A DNA stretch of 39,426 nt from Synechococcus sp. SP2 MAG. Its GTDB lineage: Bacteria; Cyanobacteriota; Cyanobacteriia; PCC-6307; Cyanobiaceae. Location: positions 1 through 39,426 of the forward strand of contig JAVBIX010000004.1 of the NCBI GenBank assembly GCA_030756895.1, read 5' to 3'. A program made the position numbers and the translations under genes. This document shows, in pieces, positions 9,913 to 18,545 of this stretch (within the stretch, counting starts at the first letter, position 1; each line of letters opens with the position of its first letter). Under the pieces are notes generated by a model that was not told the origin of the DNA, ran no database searches, and was given only the letters and a program-made list of their open reading frames with translations.

Positions 9913-10920
9913 ATGGCTCCTGCTGCTGCTGTTGCTTCCCGCCCCGCATCTGCCTCCACCGGTCGCGCCTCTGGCGCTGAAGTCGATTTAGTTCGTTCGT
10001 ACTTGCGAGACATCGGCCGAGTGCCGTTGTTGAGCCATCAGCAGGAGATCACCCTGGGCCGTCAGGTGCAGGAGTTGATGGATTTAGAGGCGTTAGAAGC
10101 AGAACTCAAGGATCAGCGTGGCGGAGAAGAGGTCGCAAGAGAAGAGTGGGCCAAAGCTGCTGGCGTGAGTGCGGCGCAACTGAAGCGAAAGCTGCAGGCG
10201 GGTCGCCGCGCCAAGGAGCGGATGGTGGCTGCCAACTTGAGGTTGGTGGTGAGCGTCGCCAAGAAATACACCAAGCGGAATATGGAACTGCTGGATTTAA
10301 TCCAGGAGGGAACGATTGGTTTGGTGCGTGGCGTAGAGAAATTTGATCCCACCCGGGGCTACAAATTCAGCACCTATGCGTACTGGTGGATTCGTCAGGG
10401 CATCACGCGTGCGATTGCGGAGAAGAGCCGCACCATTCGCCTACCGATTCACATCACCGAGATGTTGAACAAGCTCAAGAAAGGCCAACGGGAACTCAGC
10501 CAAGAGCTAGGCCGCACTCCATCGGTCACGGAATTGGCATCGTTTGTGGAGCTTCCAGAAGATGAGGTGAAGGATTTGATGTGCCGGGCCCGCCAGCCAG
10601 TGAGCTTGGAGATGAAGGTGGGTGATGGCGATGACACCGAACTGCTGGAATTGTTGGCCGGCGATGGTGAGCTGCCATCAGATCAGGTGGAAGGCGAATG
10701 CTTGAAGGGAGACTTGGCTGATTTGTTGAGCCAGCTGCCTGAATTGCAGGGAAAAGTGTTGCGGATGCGCTACGGGATGGACGGGGAAGAGCCGATGAGC
10801 CTCACTGGTATCGGTCGCATCATTGGCATTAGCCGCGACCGTGTACGCAATCTCGAGCGTGATGGCTTGGCTGGTTTGCGTCGCCTAAGCGATCAAGTTG
10901 AGGCCTATGTTGCCTGCTGA
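9913..10920 (+). CDS. Group 2 RpoD-type sigma factor
   Basis: Alternative sigma-70 family factor of the non-essential group 2 kind, of which cyanobacteria have several. Regions can be followed in order: 1.2 (DLVRSYLRDIGRVPLLSHQQE, about 25-45), region 2 (NLRLVVSVAKKYTKRN, LLDLIQEGTIGLVRGVEKFD and YKFSTYAYWWIRQ, about 105-165), region 3 (EKSRTIRLPIHITEMLNKLKK) and region 4 (LRMRYGMDGEEPMSLTGIG and the helix-turn-helix ISRDRVRNLERDGLAGLRRL). It lacks the long acidic N-terminal domain of the main RpoD, and at 335 residues has the usual group 2 size. I cannot assign it to SigB, SigC, SigD or SigE. The last 16 bases overlap the convergent alpha/beta hydrolase gene. Confidence 0.95.
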   Translation: MAPAAAVASRPASASTGRASGAEVDLVRSYLRDIGRVPLLSHQQEITLGRQVQELMDLEALEAELKDQRGGEEVAREEWAKAAGVSAAQLKRKLQAGRRAKERMVAANLRLVVSVAKKYTKRNMELLDLIQEGTIGLVRGVEKFDPTRGYKFSTYAYWWIRQGITRAIAEKSRTIRLPIHITEMLNKLKKGQRELSQELGRTPSVTELASFVELPEDEVKDLMCRARQPVSLEMKVGDGDDTELLELLAGDGELPSDQVEGECLKGDLADLLSQLPELQGKVLRMRYGMDGEEPMSLTGIGRIIGISRDRVRNLERDGLAGLRRLSDQVEAYVAC

Positions 10921-11840
10921 TTGAGTATCAGTAGTAAACGTTCGTTAACAATCTTTGGTGATTCATCGTGTGGGCAATGTCCTGCACGGGCAATCACCAA
11001 AAGTGATTGAATGCAATCAAATTGCTTCTCCCATTCCTTGGCTTCCTTGATGGGTTCCCAGGGATCTGCTTCACCCCAAATCAGATGGACTGGCACCGAT
11101 AGGGCTTGAAGTAAATCTGGTGCTAAGTGATCATTAAATAAATTGATAAAGCCGCGAAATGCTTCCGCGGCTCCATCTCTCTGACTCGGTCCTAGTAGAA
11201 GGGCTACTAAGTCGTCATCCACATTGCTTCCACTGGGGTAGGCCTGTTTGAGCACCCTACGAATGAGCGCTGGTCGCGCTGCATTGCGGAACAGGGCTGT
11301 GCTCAGCCAGCGCTGACTGACCAGGGTTTTGAGGAGGGGGCGTATCCAAGCCATCCAGGCAGGTTGTGTTGCCAATTGTTTGTCATCCATCAGTCGCTGG
11401 GCGCAGTCGATCAGCACCACTCCCTCACAGGGAATACTTTGGCTTTGCTCTTTTAAAAGTTGTGCAGCTCTCAGCGCTACAACACCACCGATTGAGTTGC
11501 CAACAAGCACTACGGGACGATCAATTACCTCGTGGCAAAAATCGACAACTTGTTGAGCCCATAGATCAAAACAGTATTGAACTGTTTCGTTCGTGCTGGG
11601 TTCATCCTTCAGCTGTGCTTGTGGCTGATCACTGCTGCCGAAACCCAGCAGATCGATGGCATAGGTGGGAACTTTTTCGGCGAGTACGGGTTGGTTAAAG
11701 CGCCAATGATTGGTATTCGCCCCGAAGCCATGAATGAGTAGCACCGCTGTAGGAGCCGTTTGATCTCCCATCACTGACCAGCCAATTTGGTGCGTTTTCC
11801 AGGACCATGGTGCTTGCATCGGAGCAAAAGGAGCGTTCAT
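10905..11840 (-). CDS. Alpha/beta hydrolase, last gene of the RND operon
   Basis: Alpha/beta hydrolase fold enzyme of 311 residues. The oxyanion motif HGFGAN (37-42), the nucleophile elbow GNSIGG with Ser116, Asp259 in GEADPW and His288 in GHCPHDE form a complete triad. Similar cyanobacterial proteins are often listed as haloalkane dehalogenase- or chlorophyll-dephytylase-like, but the substrate cannot be read from the sequence. The start ATG overlaps the RND pump stop in an ATGA (11837-11840), so the three genes adaptor-pump-hydrolase are very likely one transcript with coupled translation. The 3' end overlaps the sigma factor gene by 16 bases. Confidence 0.9.
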   Translation of the reverse strand: MNAPFAPMQAPWSWKTHQIGWSVMGDQTAPTAVLLIHGFGANTNHWRFNQPVLAEKVPTYAIDLLGFGSSDQPQAQLKDEPSTNETVQYCFDLWAQQVVDFCHEVIDRPVVLVGNSIGGVVALRAAQLLKEQSQSIPCEGVVLIDCAQRLMDDKQLATQPAWMAWIRPLLKTLVSQRWLSTALFRNAARPALIRRVLKQAYPSGSNVDDDLVALLLGPSQRDGAAEAFRGFINLFNDHLAPDLLQALSVPVHLIWGEADPWEPIKEAKEWEKQFDCIQSLLVIARAGHCPHDESPKIVNERLLLILNQQAT

Positions 11841-14800
11841 TTGCTGGGTGACATGAGCCTGCTTTCAAGGTCCTTGACCAGCACATAAACAGGGGGAACA
11901 ACTCCTATAGAAAGCACTGTGGCAACGATCAATCCACCAAAAATGACAGTTCCAAGAGATTGTTGTGCACTCGCTCCTGCACCATTGGCGACCACGAGAG
12001 GCAAGAAACCGGCTAGCGCGGCTGTAGCAGTCATCAGGATGGGACGAAGCCGCGATTCGGCAGATTCGATCACGGCGATCACGCTACTTTTCCCCTCCTT
12101 GAGTTTTTGTTCCGCTACCTCCACGATCAAAATTCCATTTTTGGCCGCTAGTCCGATCAAGGTGACCAGGCCAATTTGTGCATAGATGTTCAAATCGATT
12201 GAACGAATCGCCAGAAAGGCGAGGGCACCAAGCATGGCCAGGGGTACCGTTGCCAAGATGATCACTGGTGTGATGTAACTCTCGTACTGGGCTGAGAGCA
12301 CGAGATACACAATCAGCACCCCAAGTCCAAACACCAAGACGGTCGCGTTGCCGGCGGAGAGCTGCAGCGCTGCCAGACCGGTGAAGGCTGAACCAATGTT
12401 GGTGTAATTCTCAGCTTTAAACAGTTGCTGGATTTTGCTCAGGGCCTGACCGCTGCTCTTGCCGATTGCTTCCGCGCCTTGGATCAGCACGGTGCGGCTC
12501 AAGTTGTAGTGGCTGATCACGGGTGGAGCGCTGCTGAGCTCGGCTTCAGCAAATTGCGACACCTGGACTAGCTCGCCATCATTTGATCGAACGTAATAAC
12601 TAAGGATGTCATCGATATTTTCACGTTGATTTGGCGTTCCCTGCACGTAGATGCTGCGGACTTGGCCACTCTCGTAGGTGAGTCCGGAGTAGTTGCTTCC
12701 GGCTAGCGCAGAAATCGTGTCCATCGCCTCTTTGAAGTCGACGTTGAGAGCCCCCATCACCTCGCGATTGATGTTGAGGCCGATCGCTGGAGAGCTTGGG
12801 GTGAACTGGGTGTAAACGCTGGAAAAGTCTCCGCTTGCATCAGCCTTCTTGATCAGTTGGCCAGCCAAATCGGAGAGTTCGTTGAAGCTGTAGGCACTGT
12901 TGCTGAGGTCGTTGAATTGGAAGTAGAAACCTCCTTGGGCGGAGAAGCCAGGCACCGCTGGTGGGCCTGAAGCTCGAGCAAGTCCGTCGCTTAATTGGAT
13001 TAATTTGGCATTGAGCCGTTTGACGATGGCATCTGAACTATGTTCAGCGCCTTTGCGCTCTTCCAAGGGCTGAAGGCCGAAGAAAAAGATGCCTTGATCA
13101 GGGCTTGAGCCGTTGAAGCCAAACCCGTTGATAACGGATGCATTGTCCACATCGTCTTCCTCACTGAGAACCTTGGCGATTTGGTTGCCGAGCTTTTTGG
13201 TTTCCACCAGGGAAGCCCCGTTCTGCAGTTGGAAAATCCCCACTCCATAGCCTTGATCCTCATCGGGAATAAAGGCTGTGGGGAGGGTCGTGAAGGCGAA
13301 GCCGGTGGCCAGGATCCCTGCAACCAGTCCAATCAGAACGATGCGGCGGGCTTGGATCATCCGTTTAAGAAGCCTGGAGTAGGTGTTTTCGAGACGCTCA
13401 AAATTGCGGTTGAACACCTTGAAGATCAGTGGCAGGTTCGATCCAGCGAGGGCACCGATCACGATGCCGGCGATGTAAGTCCAGTTCCCAAAAGAAGCAG
13501 CACTGAAGCGGCCAAAGGCCAAGCCCACGATCACACCCACCACAATCCAACTGCGTCCCTTCGCTTCCGGTGGTTTTTTCTGCGAAAGGATCAAACCCGA
13601 GAGCATCGGTGAAAACGTCAGCGCGTTAAACGCAGAGATGGCAACCGAAAAGGCGATCGTGAGTGCGAACTGTTTGTAGATGATCCCGATCCCACCTGGA
13701 TAAAACGCAACTGGAACAAATACCGCCATCAACACGAGGGCGGTTGCAAGTAGCGCACCGAAGAGCTCGCCCATGCAAGCCAGTGCTGCCTCGCGGGGCT
13801 TCATTCCCTGGTCGATGTTGGTGGAGACAGCTTCGATCACAACGATGGCGTCATCCACCACGAGGCCTGTTGCCAGCACAAGCCCCAGCAGCGTGAGCTG
13901 ATTGATCGAAAACCCGAAGACATTGAGGAAGGCGAATGTTCCCACCAGAGAAATCGGAATGGCGAGGCTGGGCACCACGGTGGCGCGCCAGTTTTGGAGA
14001 AAAAGAAACAGGATGATTAACACCAACACGATCGCCAGTCCGAGGGCGTCAATCACTCCATTAACGGAGGATTCGATGAATTGGCCGATGTTATAAATTT
14101 GATTAATCGTGACGCCAGGAGGCACGGTGCTTTTGAACTGGTTGAGTTGATCAACCACGGCTTCAGAGACATCGAGAGCATTGCTCGAAGGGGTCTGATA
14201 GATGGCAACAGTGAGCGCTTCTTTTCCGTGTTTATCAATAGCCTGCACCGAGAAGGTGTTAGTGCCATAGCGCACTTCGCCTACATCCTTCAGTTTGAGC
14301 AGATTGCCGGAGGGCGAGCGGCTGAGGATCAGGTTGTTGAAATCATCGATCGAGATCAGATTGCCGTTGTTCTCCACCACAATCGGGTAGGTGTAGGCCT
14401 GGTCGCCTGAGGCTGGAGGTCCTCCAACAAGGCCACCAACAGCCACGCTGTTTTGAGACTGCACTGCATTCAGTACGTCTTCAGCTGTGAGTTTGTTAGC
14501 TGCAAGTTTGCTTGGATCAACAAACAGCCAGAAGGCAGGATTGGCGCCTCCGATGATACTGACTGTGGCAACGCCTTCTACCCGTGAAAGAGGGTAATAG
14601 AGCTGTTCGTAGACAAGTCCGTTCAAAAAAGCAGCATCAAATTGCCCTTCGCTGGAACTGATTTCATAGGCAAGAAGGATGGATGGGTTGCTTTGCGTTA
14701 CGGATACCCCTGTTTCTTTTACCTGGTCTGGGAGTTGGGGATTGGCCAGAGACACACGGTTCTGGACATTCACCTGATCGATATCAATATCTGTTGTTTG

Positions 14801-15091
14801 GTCGAAATAGACATTGATGGTGCTGTTGCCCGTCATGTCGGTGTTCGAGGAGATGTAGCTCACTCCGGGAACGCCGTTGATCTGTTGCTCCAAGGGATTC
14901 GTCACCGCTTGCTCGGTGACCTCTGCATTGGCGCCTCCAAAGGTTGCACTGACCAGGATCAGAGGATTGGCAATGTTTGGCAGGTTGGCAATGGGCAGGA
15001 TCGGGATCGAGATCAGCCCCGCTAGCACAATCAAAATGCTGCAGACCGTGGTCAAGACCGGTCGCTTGATGAAATTGTCAGAGAAGGCCAT
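11837..15091 (-). CDS. RND efflux pump, HAE1 (AcrB-like) family
   Basis: Inner-membrane proton-driven multidrug efflux transporter, 1084 residues, close to the normal length. The N-terminus MAFSDNFIKRPVLTTVCSILIVLAG is the standard first membrane helix. The proton-relay Asp pair is seen in VLATGLVVDDAIVVIEAV, and the matching Lys in GLAAKNGILIVEVAEQ near the C-terminus, so transport chemistry looks intact. Two large periplasmic loops carry porter and docking sequences. The adaptor gene lies immediately upstream (4 bases) and the hydrolase immediately downstream (ATGA overlap). No TolC-type outer membrane channel is in the window, so it must recruit one encoded elsewhere. The substrate is unknown. 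Confidence 0.96.
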   Translation of the reverse strand: MAFSDNFIKRPVLTTVCSILIVLAGLISIPILPIANLPNIANPLILVSATFGGANAEVTEQAVTNPLEQQINGVPGVSYISSNTDMTGNSTINVYFDQTTDIDIDQVNVQNRVSLANPQLPDQVKETGVSVTQSNPSILLAYEISSSEGQFDAAFLNGLVYEQLYYPLSRVEGVATVSIIGGANPAFWLFVDPSKLAANKLTAEDVLNAVQSQNSVAVGGLVGGPPASGDQAYTYPIVVENNGNLISIDDFNNLILSRSPSGNLLKLKDVGEVRYGTNTFSVQAIDKHGKEALTVAIYQTPSSNALDVSEAVVDQLNQFKSTVPPGVTINQIYNIGQFIESSVNGVIDALGLAIVLVLIILFLFLQNWRATVVPSLAIPISLVGTFAFLNVFGFSINQLTLLGLVLATGLVVDDAIVVIEAVSTNIDQGMKPREAALACMGELFGALLATALVLMAVFVPVAFYPGGIGIIYKQFALTIAFSVAISAFNALTFSPMLSGLILSQKKPPEAKGRSWIVVGVIVGLAFGRFSAASFGNWTYIAGIVIGALAGSNLPLIFKVFNRNFERLENTYSRLLKRMIQARRIVLIGLVAGILATGFAFTTLPTAFIPDEDQGYGVGIFQLQNGASLVETKKLGNQIAKVLSEEDDVDNASVINGFGFNGSSPDQGIFFFGLQPLEERKGAEHSSDAIVKRLNAKLIQLSDGLARASGPPAVPGFSAQGGFYFQFNDLSNSAYSFNELSDLAGQLIKKADASGDFSSVYTQFTPSSPAIGLNINREVMGALNVDFKEAMDTISALAGSNYSGLTYESGQVRSIYVQGTPNQRENIDDILSYYVRSNDGELVQVSQFAEAELSSAPPVISHYNLSRTVLIQGAEAIGKSSGQALSKIQQLFKAENYTNIGSAFTGLAALQLSAGNATVLVFGLGVLIVYLVLSAQYESYITPVIILATVPLAMLGALAFLAIRSIDLNIYAQIGLVTLIGLAAKNGILIVEVAEQKLKEGKSSVIAVIESAESRLRPILMTATAALAGFLPLVVANGAGASAQQSLGTVIFGGLIVATVLSIGVVPPVYVLVKDLESRLMSPSK

Positions 15092-15095
15092 CGGT

Positions 15096-16223
15096 TTAAT
15101 TGCCTCCTTTTGAAACCTTCACAGGCATGCCACTGCGAAGCCGGCTTGTGTTGCTAATCGCCACTTTGTCCCCAGCTTGGAGTCCAGAGATCACGGGATA
15201 AAGGTTGTTTTGCAGATCCCCGAGTTGCACCTTCGTTTGAATCACGATCGGGGTGTTGCCTGGAAGTTTTTCCAGTTTTTTCAACGCTTGAGCCGACGTG
15301 TTGGCTGAGCGTTTGATTTTCGGCAGCGCCTTGCTGATAGGTACCACCTCATAAACGAAAGGTTGCTGCGCTTGCATCATTACGGCCTGCACCGGTATCG
15401 CTAACTGTTCACTCGATCCGGTAATGATTTCGGAGGCAACATATTGGCCTGTTTTTAATTGTCCGGTGAGGTTGGGGAATACCGCCTTCACCATCAGTGT
15501 GTTGGGAGGATTGCCGGCTTTGGAACTCGCATAGTAAGGCGATACAAAGGTGATTTTCCCTTCACCAGTGACCTGTGGGGTGGATTGCGATGCGAGCTGT
15601 ACAGGTTGCCCAACTTTGACTTGTGATCCCTGCGAAGCGGGAATTTCCATCAACGTCCAGAGGGTGGAATTGTCAACAATTCCTGTGATAACGTCTCCAG
15701 TTTTGACGTAATCTCCGATTTTTACGGTGTCCAAGTCACCGATCACTCCATTAATAGGAGAGCGCACAAACTTATAGTTAAGATTGGCCTTGTCAGCGAT
15801 TGCTTGATCTCTTGATGTGATCGCTTTTGTTGCATAAGCGTCACGACGTTTCGCTGATGCGGCTCCTTGTTCGTAGAGAAATTGGTATCTTTCAGCATTC
15901 ACTTTGTCATAGCGAGCTTCTGATTGAGAGGCATCGAGCTGGGCGCTCAGTTGCGTGTTGTCGAGCACAAGAATCACTTGACCTGCTTGAACTTGATCCC
16001 CTTCCTTGACAAGTTTCTTGATCACCCGGCCATCTGTTTCAGGGCTGAGCGTCACGTTGGTGGTGGACTCGAGAGGGCTGATCGCTTTGATACTGGGTTT
16101 GAAGCTGCCTTGGGAGAGCGTTGCGGTGTTGATGGATAAAAATGTCGTGCTGGATGTCTTGCTCTGCCCGCATGCTGCAATCGCAACCGAGAGAGTCAAT
16201 ACAGCAACAAAAGGGCCCCGCAC
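15096..16223 (-). CDS. RND periplasmic adaptor lipoprotein (membrane fusion protein)
   Basis: Periplasmic adaptor that joins the RND pump to an outer-membrane channel. It begins with a lipoprotein signal (LTLSVAIAACGQ, lipobox Cys near residue 18). Then comes a barrel-sandwich half with TDGRVIKKLVKEGDQVQAGQVILVLD, a short alpha-hairpin (QLDASQSEARYDKVNAERYQ), the second lipoyl half (VRSPINGVIGDLDTVKIGDYV) and the beta-barrel. The region around residues 285-320 (KALPKIKRSANTSAQALKKL) is an unusual basic insertion within the membrane-proximal part. The start is GTG at 16223; no better ATG is in frame. It is the first gene of the adaptor-pump-hydrolase operon and diverges from the next gene over 183 bases. 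Confidence 0.94.
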   Translation of the reverse strand: MRGPFVAVLTLSVAIAACGQSKTSSTTFLSINTATLSQGSFKPSIKAISPLESTTNVTLSPETDGRVIKKLVKEGDQVQAGQVILVLDNTQLSAQLDASQSEARYDKVNAERYQFLYEQGAASAKRRDAYATKAITSRDQAIADKANLNYKFVRSPINGVIGDLDTVKIGDYVKTGDVITGIVDNSTLWTLMEIPASQGSQVKVGQPVQLASQSTPQVTGEGKITFVSPYYASSKAGNPPNTLMVKAVFPNLTGQLKTGQYVASEIITGSSEQLAIPVQAVMMQAQQPFVYEVVPISKALPKIKRSANTSAQALKKLEKLPGNTPIVIQTKVQLGDLQNNLYPVISGLQAGDKVAISNTSRLRSGMPVKVSKGGN

Positions 16224-16406
16224 AATGCAACCAATGAGTTGTGCGGAACCTACCTGTTATCGGCGAACAATGACGTCGATGACGCTTTGAATTTTCATTC
16301 GGCTTCGATCGAGCAAGTTCCGCGTCATGTCAGCGGGGACTTGTTGCTTTCCCTAAGCCCAAGCCGTTCGTTTCGTTCATGACGAGAGAAGCCCTGCAGT
16401 CAAGAC

Positions 16407-16910
16407 GTGAACCATGAGATTCTGGGCGCCGATCACAGAAGGCTGGCAGACGCAATGTTTCGAATGTTCCGATCACCGAGTCGCTTCGATTGCCCGTTTT
16501 TCCGCAAGCGCTATCCGGTGCTCGATCCCCGCTATTTCGATGATCCTGGGCACATAAGTACGGGCTGGGTGCCCATGTCCCCAGGGGGGTATCGCCGTAC
16601 TTTGCTTCGCCTAGGTGAGATTGCCACTCAGGTGCTGAGCTTCCATCCGACGGCTTATCGCCATTACAAGACGCTTGTCTATTTGGGATCGCTCCTGGCT
16701 TTTGGCAATGCATTAAAGATGAGCCTTCTGCGTAATGAGCTCAATATCAATCGTTATGAGCATTGGTGGATGATTCTGTTGTTGGTGCAGACTTTGGTGG
16801 GGTGCTGTGTCACATTGTTTCTGCTTAATCGCTCCATCGTGATTGATGGAAATACAGCAGAAGTCCATATAGGCCAGCCACGGCTTGGGGGGCTCAAGCA
16901 GTTGCGATAG
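16407..16910 (+). CDS. Membrane protein, N-terminal part of a gene split by an in-frame TAG
   Basis: Hypothetical protein with two strongly hydrophobic segments (about residues 93-112, VYLGSLLAFGNALKM, and 120-140, WWMILLLVQTLVGCCVTLFLL), followed by a short soluble part beginning RSIVIDG. I do not recognise a named family. The GTG at 16407 is the longest start; ATG at 16455 (MFRMFRSPSRF) is more likely. The frame is stopped by TAG at 16908-16910, but downstream codons in the same frame continue without interruption to 17213 and look like the natural continuation of the protein (see next entry). Either the gene is broken, the stop is read through, or there is a sequencing difference at one base (CAG to TAG). 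Confidence 0.6.
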   Translation: MNHEILGADHRRLADAMFRMFRSPSRFDCPFFRKRYPVLDPRYFDDPGHISTGWVPMSPGGYRRTLLRLGEIATQVLSFHPTAYRHYKTLVYLGSLLAFGNALKMSLLRNELNINRYEHWWMILLLVQTLVGCCVTLFLLNRSIVIDGNTAEVHIGQPRLGGLKQLR

Positions 16911-17213
16911 CTGCAAGGCCTGGACTGCCGCTCCGTGCCTTTTGCTGAGGTCCATAGCATTCAGCTTCTGGATGAAGAAGTTCGACGCACGAGTGAGTCA
17001 ATGTTTTGGAGCTACGAGCTCAACTTGGTGCTTCGTAATGGAAACCGCATCAACCTTATTGACCATGGCAATCAACGGGAGAATCGTTGGGATGCTGGTG
17101 ATCTTTCGAGGATGATTGATGTTCCTATTTGGGACTTTATTGGCTACCGGCAACCTGCTGATTCGTTAGATCCCAATGAGATTAAGGCCAGGATCCTCCA
17201 GCACATTTTTTGA
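16911..17213 (+). pseudogene. C-terminal continuation of the TAG-split membrane protein gene
   Basis: Same reading frame as the preceding segment, open from just after TAG 16908-16910 to TGA at 17211-17213. It encodes a soluble domain with VPFAEVHSIQLLDE, YELNLVLRNGNRINLIDHGNQ and VPIWDFIG. These patterns resemble the C-terminal part of a family of bacterial membrane proteins of unknown function, in which such a module follows two membrane helices; I cannot name it further. If translated alone it could begin at GTG 16935, but this start has no convincing ribosome-binding site. The simplest reading is one ancestral gene of about 268 codons with a premature amber stop. Confidence 0.6.
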
Positions 17214-17325
17214 GAATCAAGGCGCTGTTGGCTAATGGACTTGCATTAATCGCTGAAAAGGGGATTGGTAAGACTTGAATGACAAATTAGGCCGTGAGGC
17301 AGCGCCTGGGAACGAGCAGGACTCA

Positions 17326-18480
17326 ATGCGAGATTTTGGTGCATTTTCTCCTGAACTGTGTCGCTCGTTGTTGGCCTGGTGGAAGAAACTTGGCCGAAGA
17401 GATCTGGCGCAGAAACCATGGATGTTTACTGCGGATCAAACGTGGCCTCTGCCCGACGAAGTGTTGTCCCCTTATGGCATTTGGATCGCCGAGGTGATGT
17501 TGCAACAGACCCAGTTGCAGGTGGTGTTGCCGTATTGGGAGCGCTGGATGGAGGCTTTCCCCACGCTTGAGCGACTGGCTGAGGCGCGCGAACACGATGT
17601 ATTGCTGCTTTGGCAGGGGCTCGGTTACTACTCGCGAGCTCGCCGTCTTTTGGCCGGGGCCAAGCAACTGATTGGTCAGATTGCTCCTGCCTCAAGCAAG
17701 ACGCTCTCCGCTTGGCCAAAAGATCTCGACTGCTGGCTGCTTCTTCCTGGGATTGGCCGCACCACCGCGGGGGGCATCCTTTCGTCTGCCTTCAACAGCC
17801 CATTGGCGATTCTTGATGGCAATGTGCGCCGGGTCTTGGCTCGGCTTCATGCCCATCCCAGACCTCCCGCACGGGATCAAGCCTTGTGTTGGCAATGGAG
17901 TGGGGCTCTTATTGAGGCTGCACCCGTGCGTGCTCGTGATCTCAATCAGGCACTAATGGATCTCGGTGCCACCGTTTGCACTCCCCGCTCACCAAACTGC
18001 GGCGCCTGTCCTTGGAGGGAGCAATGCGCTGCTTACGCTGCTGGCGATGTGGAGCGCTACCCCGTGAAAGACACCCCTCGTGCTGTTCCCTTTCAGGTGA
18101 TTGGTGTTGGTGTTGTGCTGAACGATGCAGGTGAGGTGTTGATTGATCAACGTTTGAATGAGGGACTGCTCGGTGGACTCTGGGAATTTCCCGGCGGGAA
18201 GCAGGAGCAGGGGGAGCTAATCGTTGACACCATTGCCCGTGAATTGCAGGAGGAACTGGCGATTGAAGTGTTCGTGGGAGAGGAGTTGATCAGCCTTGAC
18301 CATGCCTACAGCCATAAAAAGCTGCGTTTTGTGGTGCATCTCTGCCAGTGGCGGAAGGGAGAACCCCAGCCGCTTGAGAGCCAGCAGGTGCGCTGGGTGC
18401 GTCCGGAGTCTTTAGCTGACTATCCCTTCCCTGCAGCGAATGCGCGAATCATTGCTGCGTTGTTGGACCATGTTTCCTGA
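17326..18480 (+). CDS. mutY: Adenine DNA glycosylase MutY with C-terminal Nudix domain
   Basis: Removes adenine mispaired with 8-oxoguanine. The N-terminal glycosylase domain has the catalytic Glu in AEVMLQQTQ, the helix-hairpin-helix LPGIGRTTAGGI and the catalytic Asp in LDGNVRRVLAR. Four Cys ligands of the [4Fe-4S] cluster lie in VCTPRSPNCGACPWREQCAAY with the usual 6-2-5 spacing. The C-terminal domain contains a near-canonical Nudix box (GKQEQGE, then RELQEEL), more complete than in E. coli MutY, so it may also hydrolyse an oxidised nucleotide. I chose ATG 17326, preceded by AGGA four bases away and matching the E. coli N-terminal length; TTG at 17275 would add 17 residues. Confidence 0.94.
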   Translation: MRDFGAFSPELCRSLLAWWKKLGRRDLAQKPWMFTADQTWPLPDEVLSPYGIWIAEVMLQQTQLQVVLPYWERWMEAFPTLERLAEAREHDVLLLWQGLGYYSRARRLLAGAKQLIGQIAPASSKTLSAWPKDLDCWLLLPGIGRTTAGGILSSAFNSPLAILDGNVRRVLARLHAHPRPPARDQALCWQWSGALIEAAPVRARDLNQALMDLGATVCTPRSPNCGACPWREQCAAYAAGDVERYPVKDTPRAVPFQVIGVGVVLNDAGEVLIDQRLNEGLLGGLWEFPGGKQEQGELIVDTIARELQEELAIEVFVGEELISLDHAYSHKKLRFVVHLCQWRKGEPQPLESQQVRWVRPESLADYPFPAANARIIAALLDHVS

Positions 18481-18545
18481 GTAGGGGGACGTTGGTTGGC
18501 ATCACGCCCAGCCGTAGCCAGCCTGAAAACACCCGACTTGCTGTC

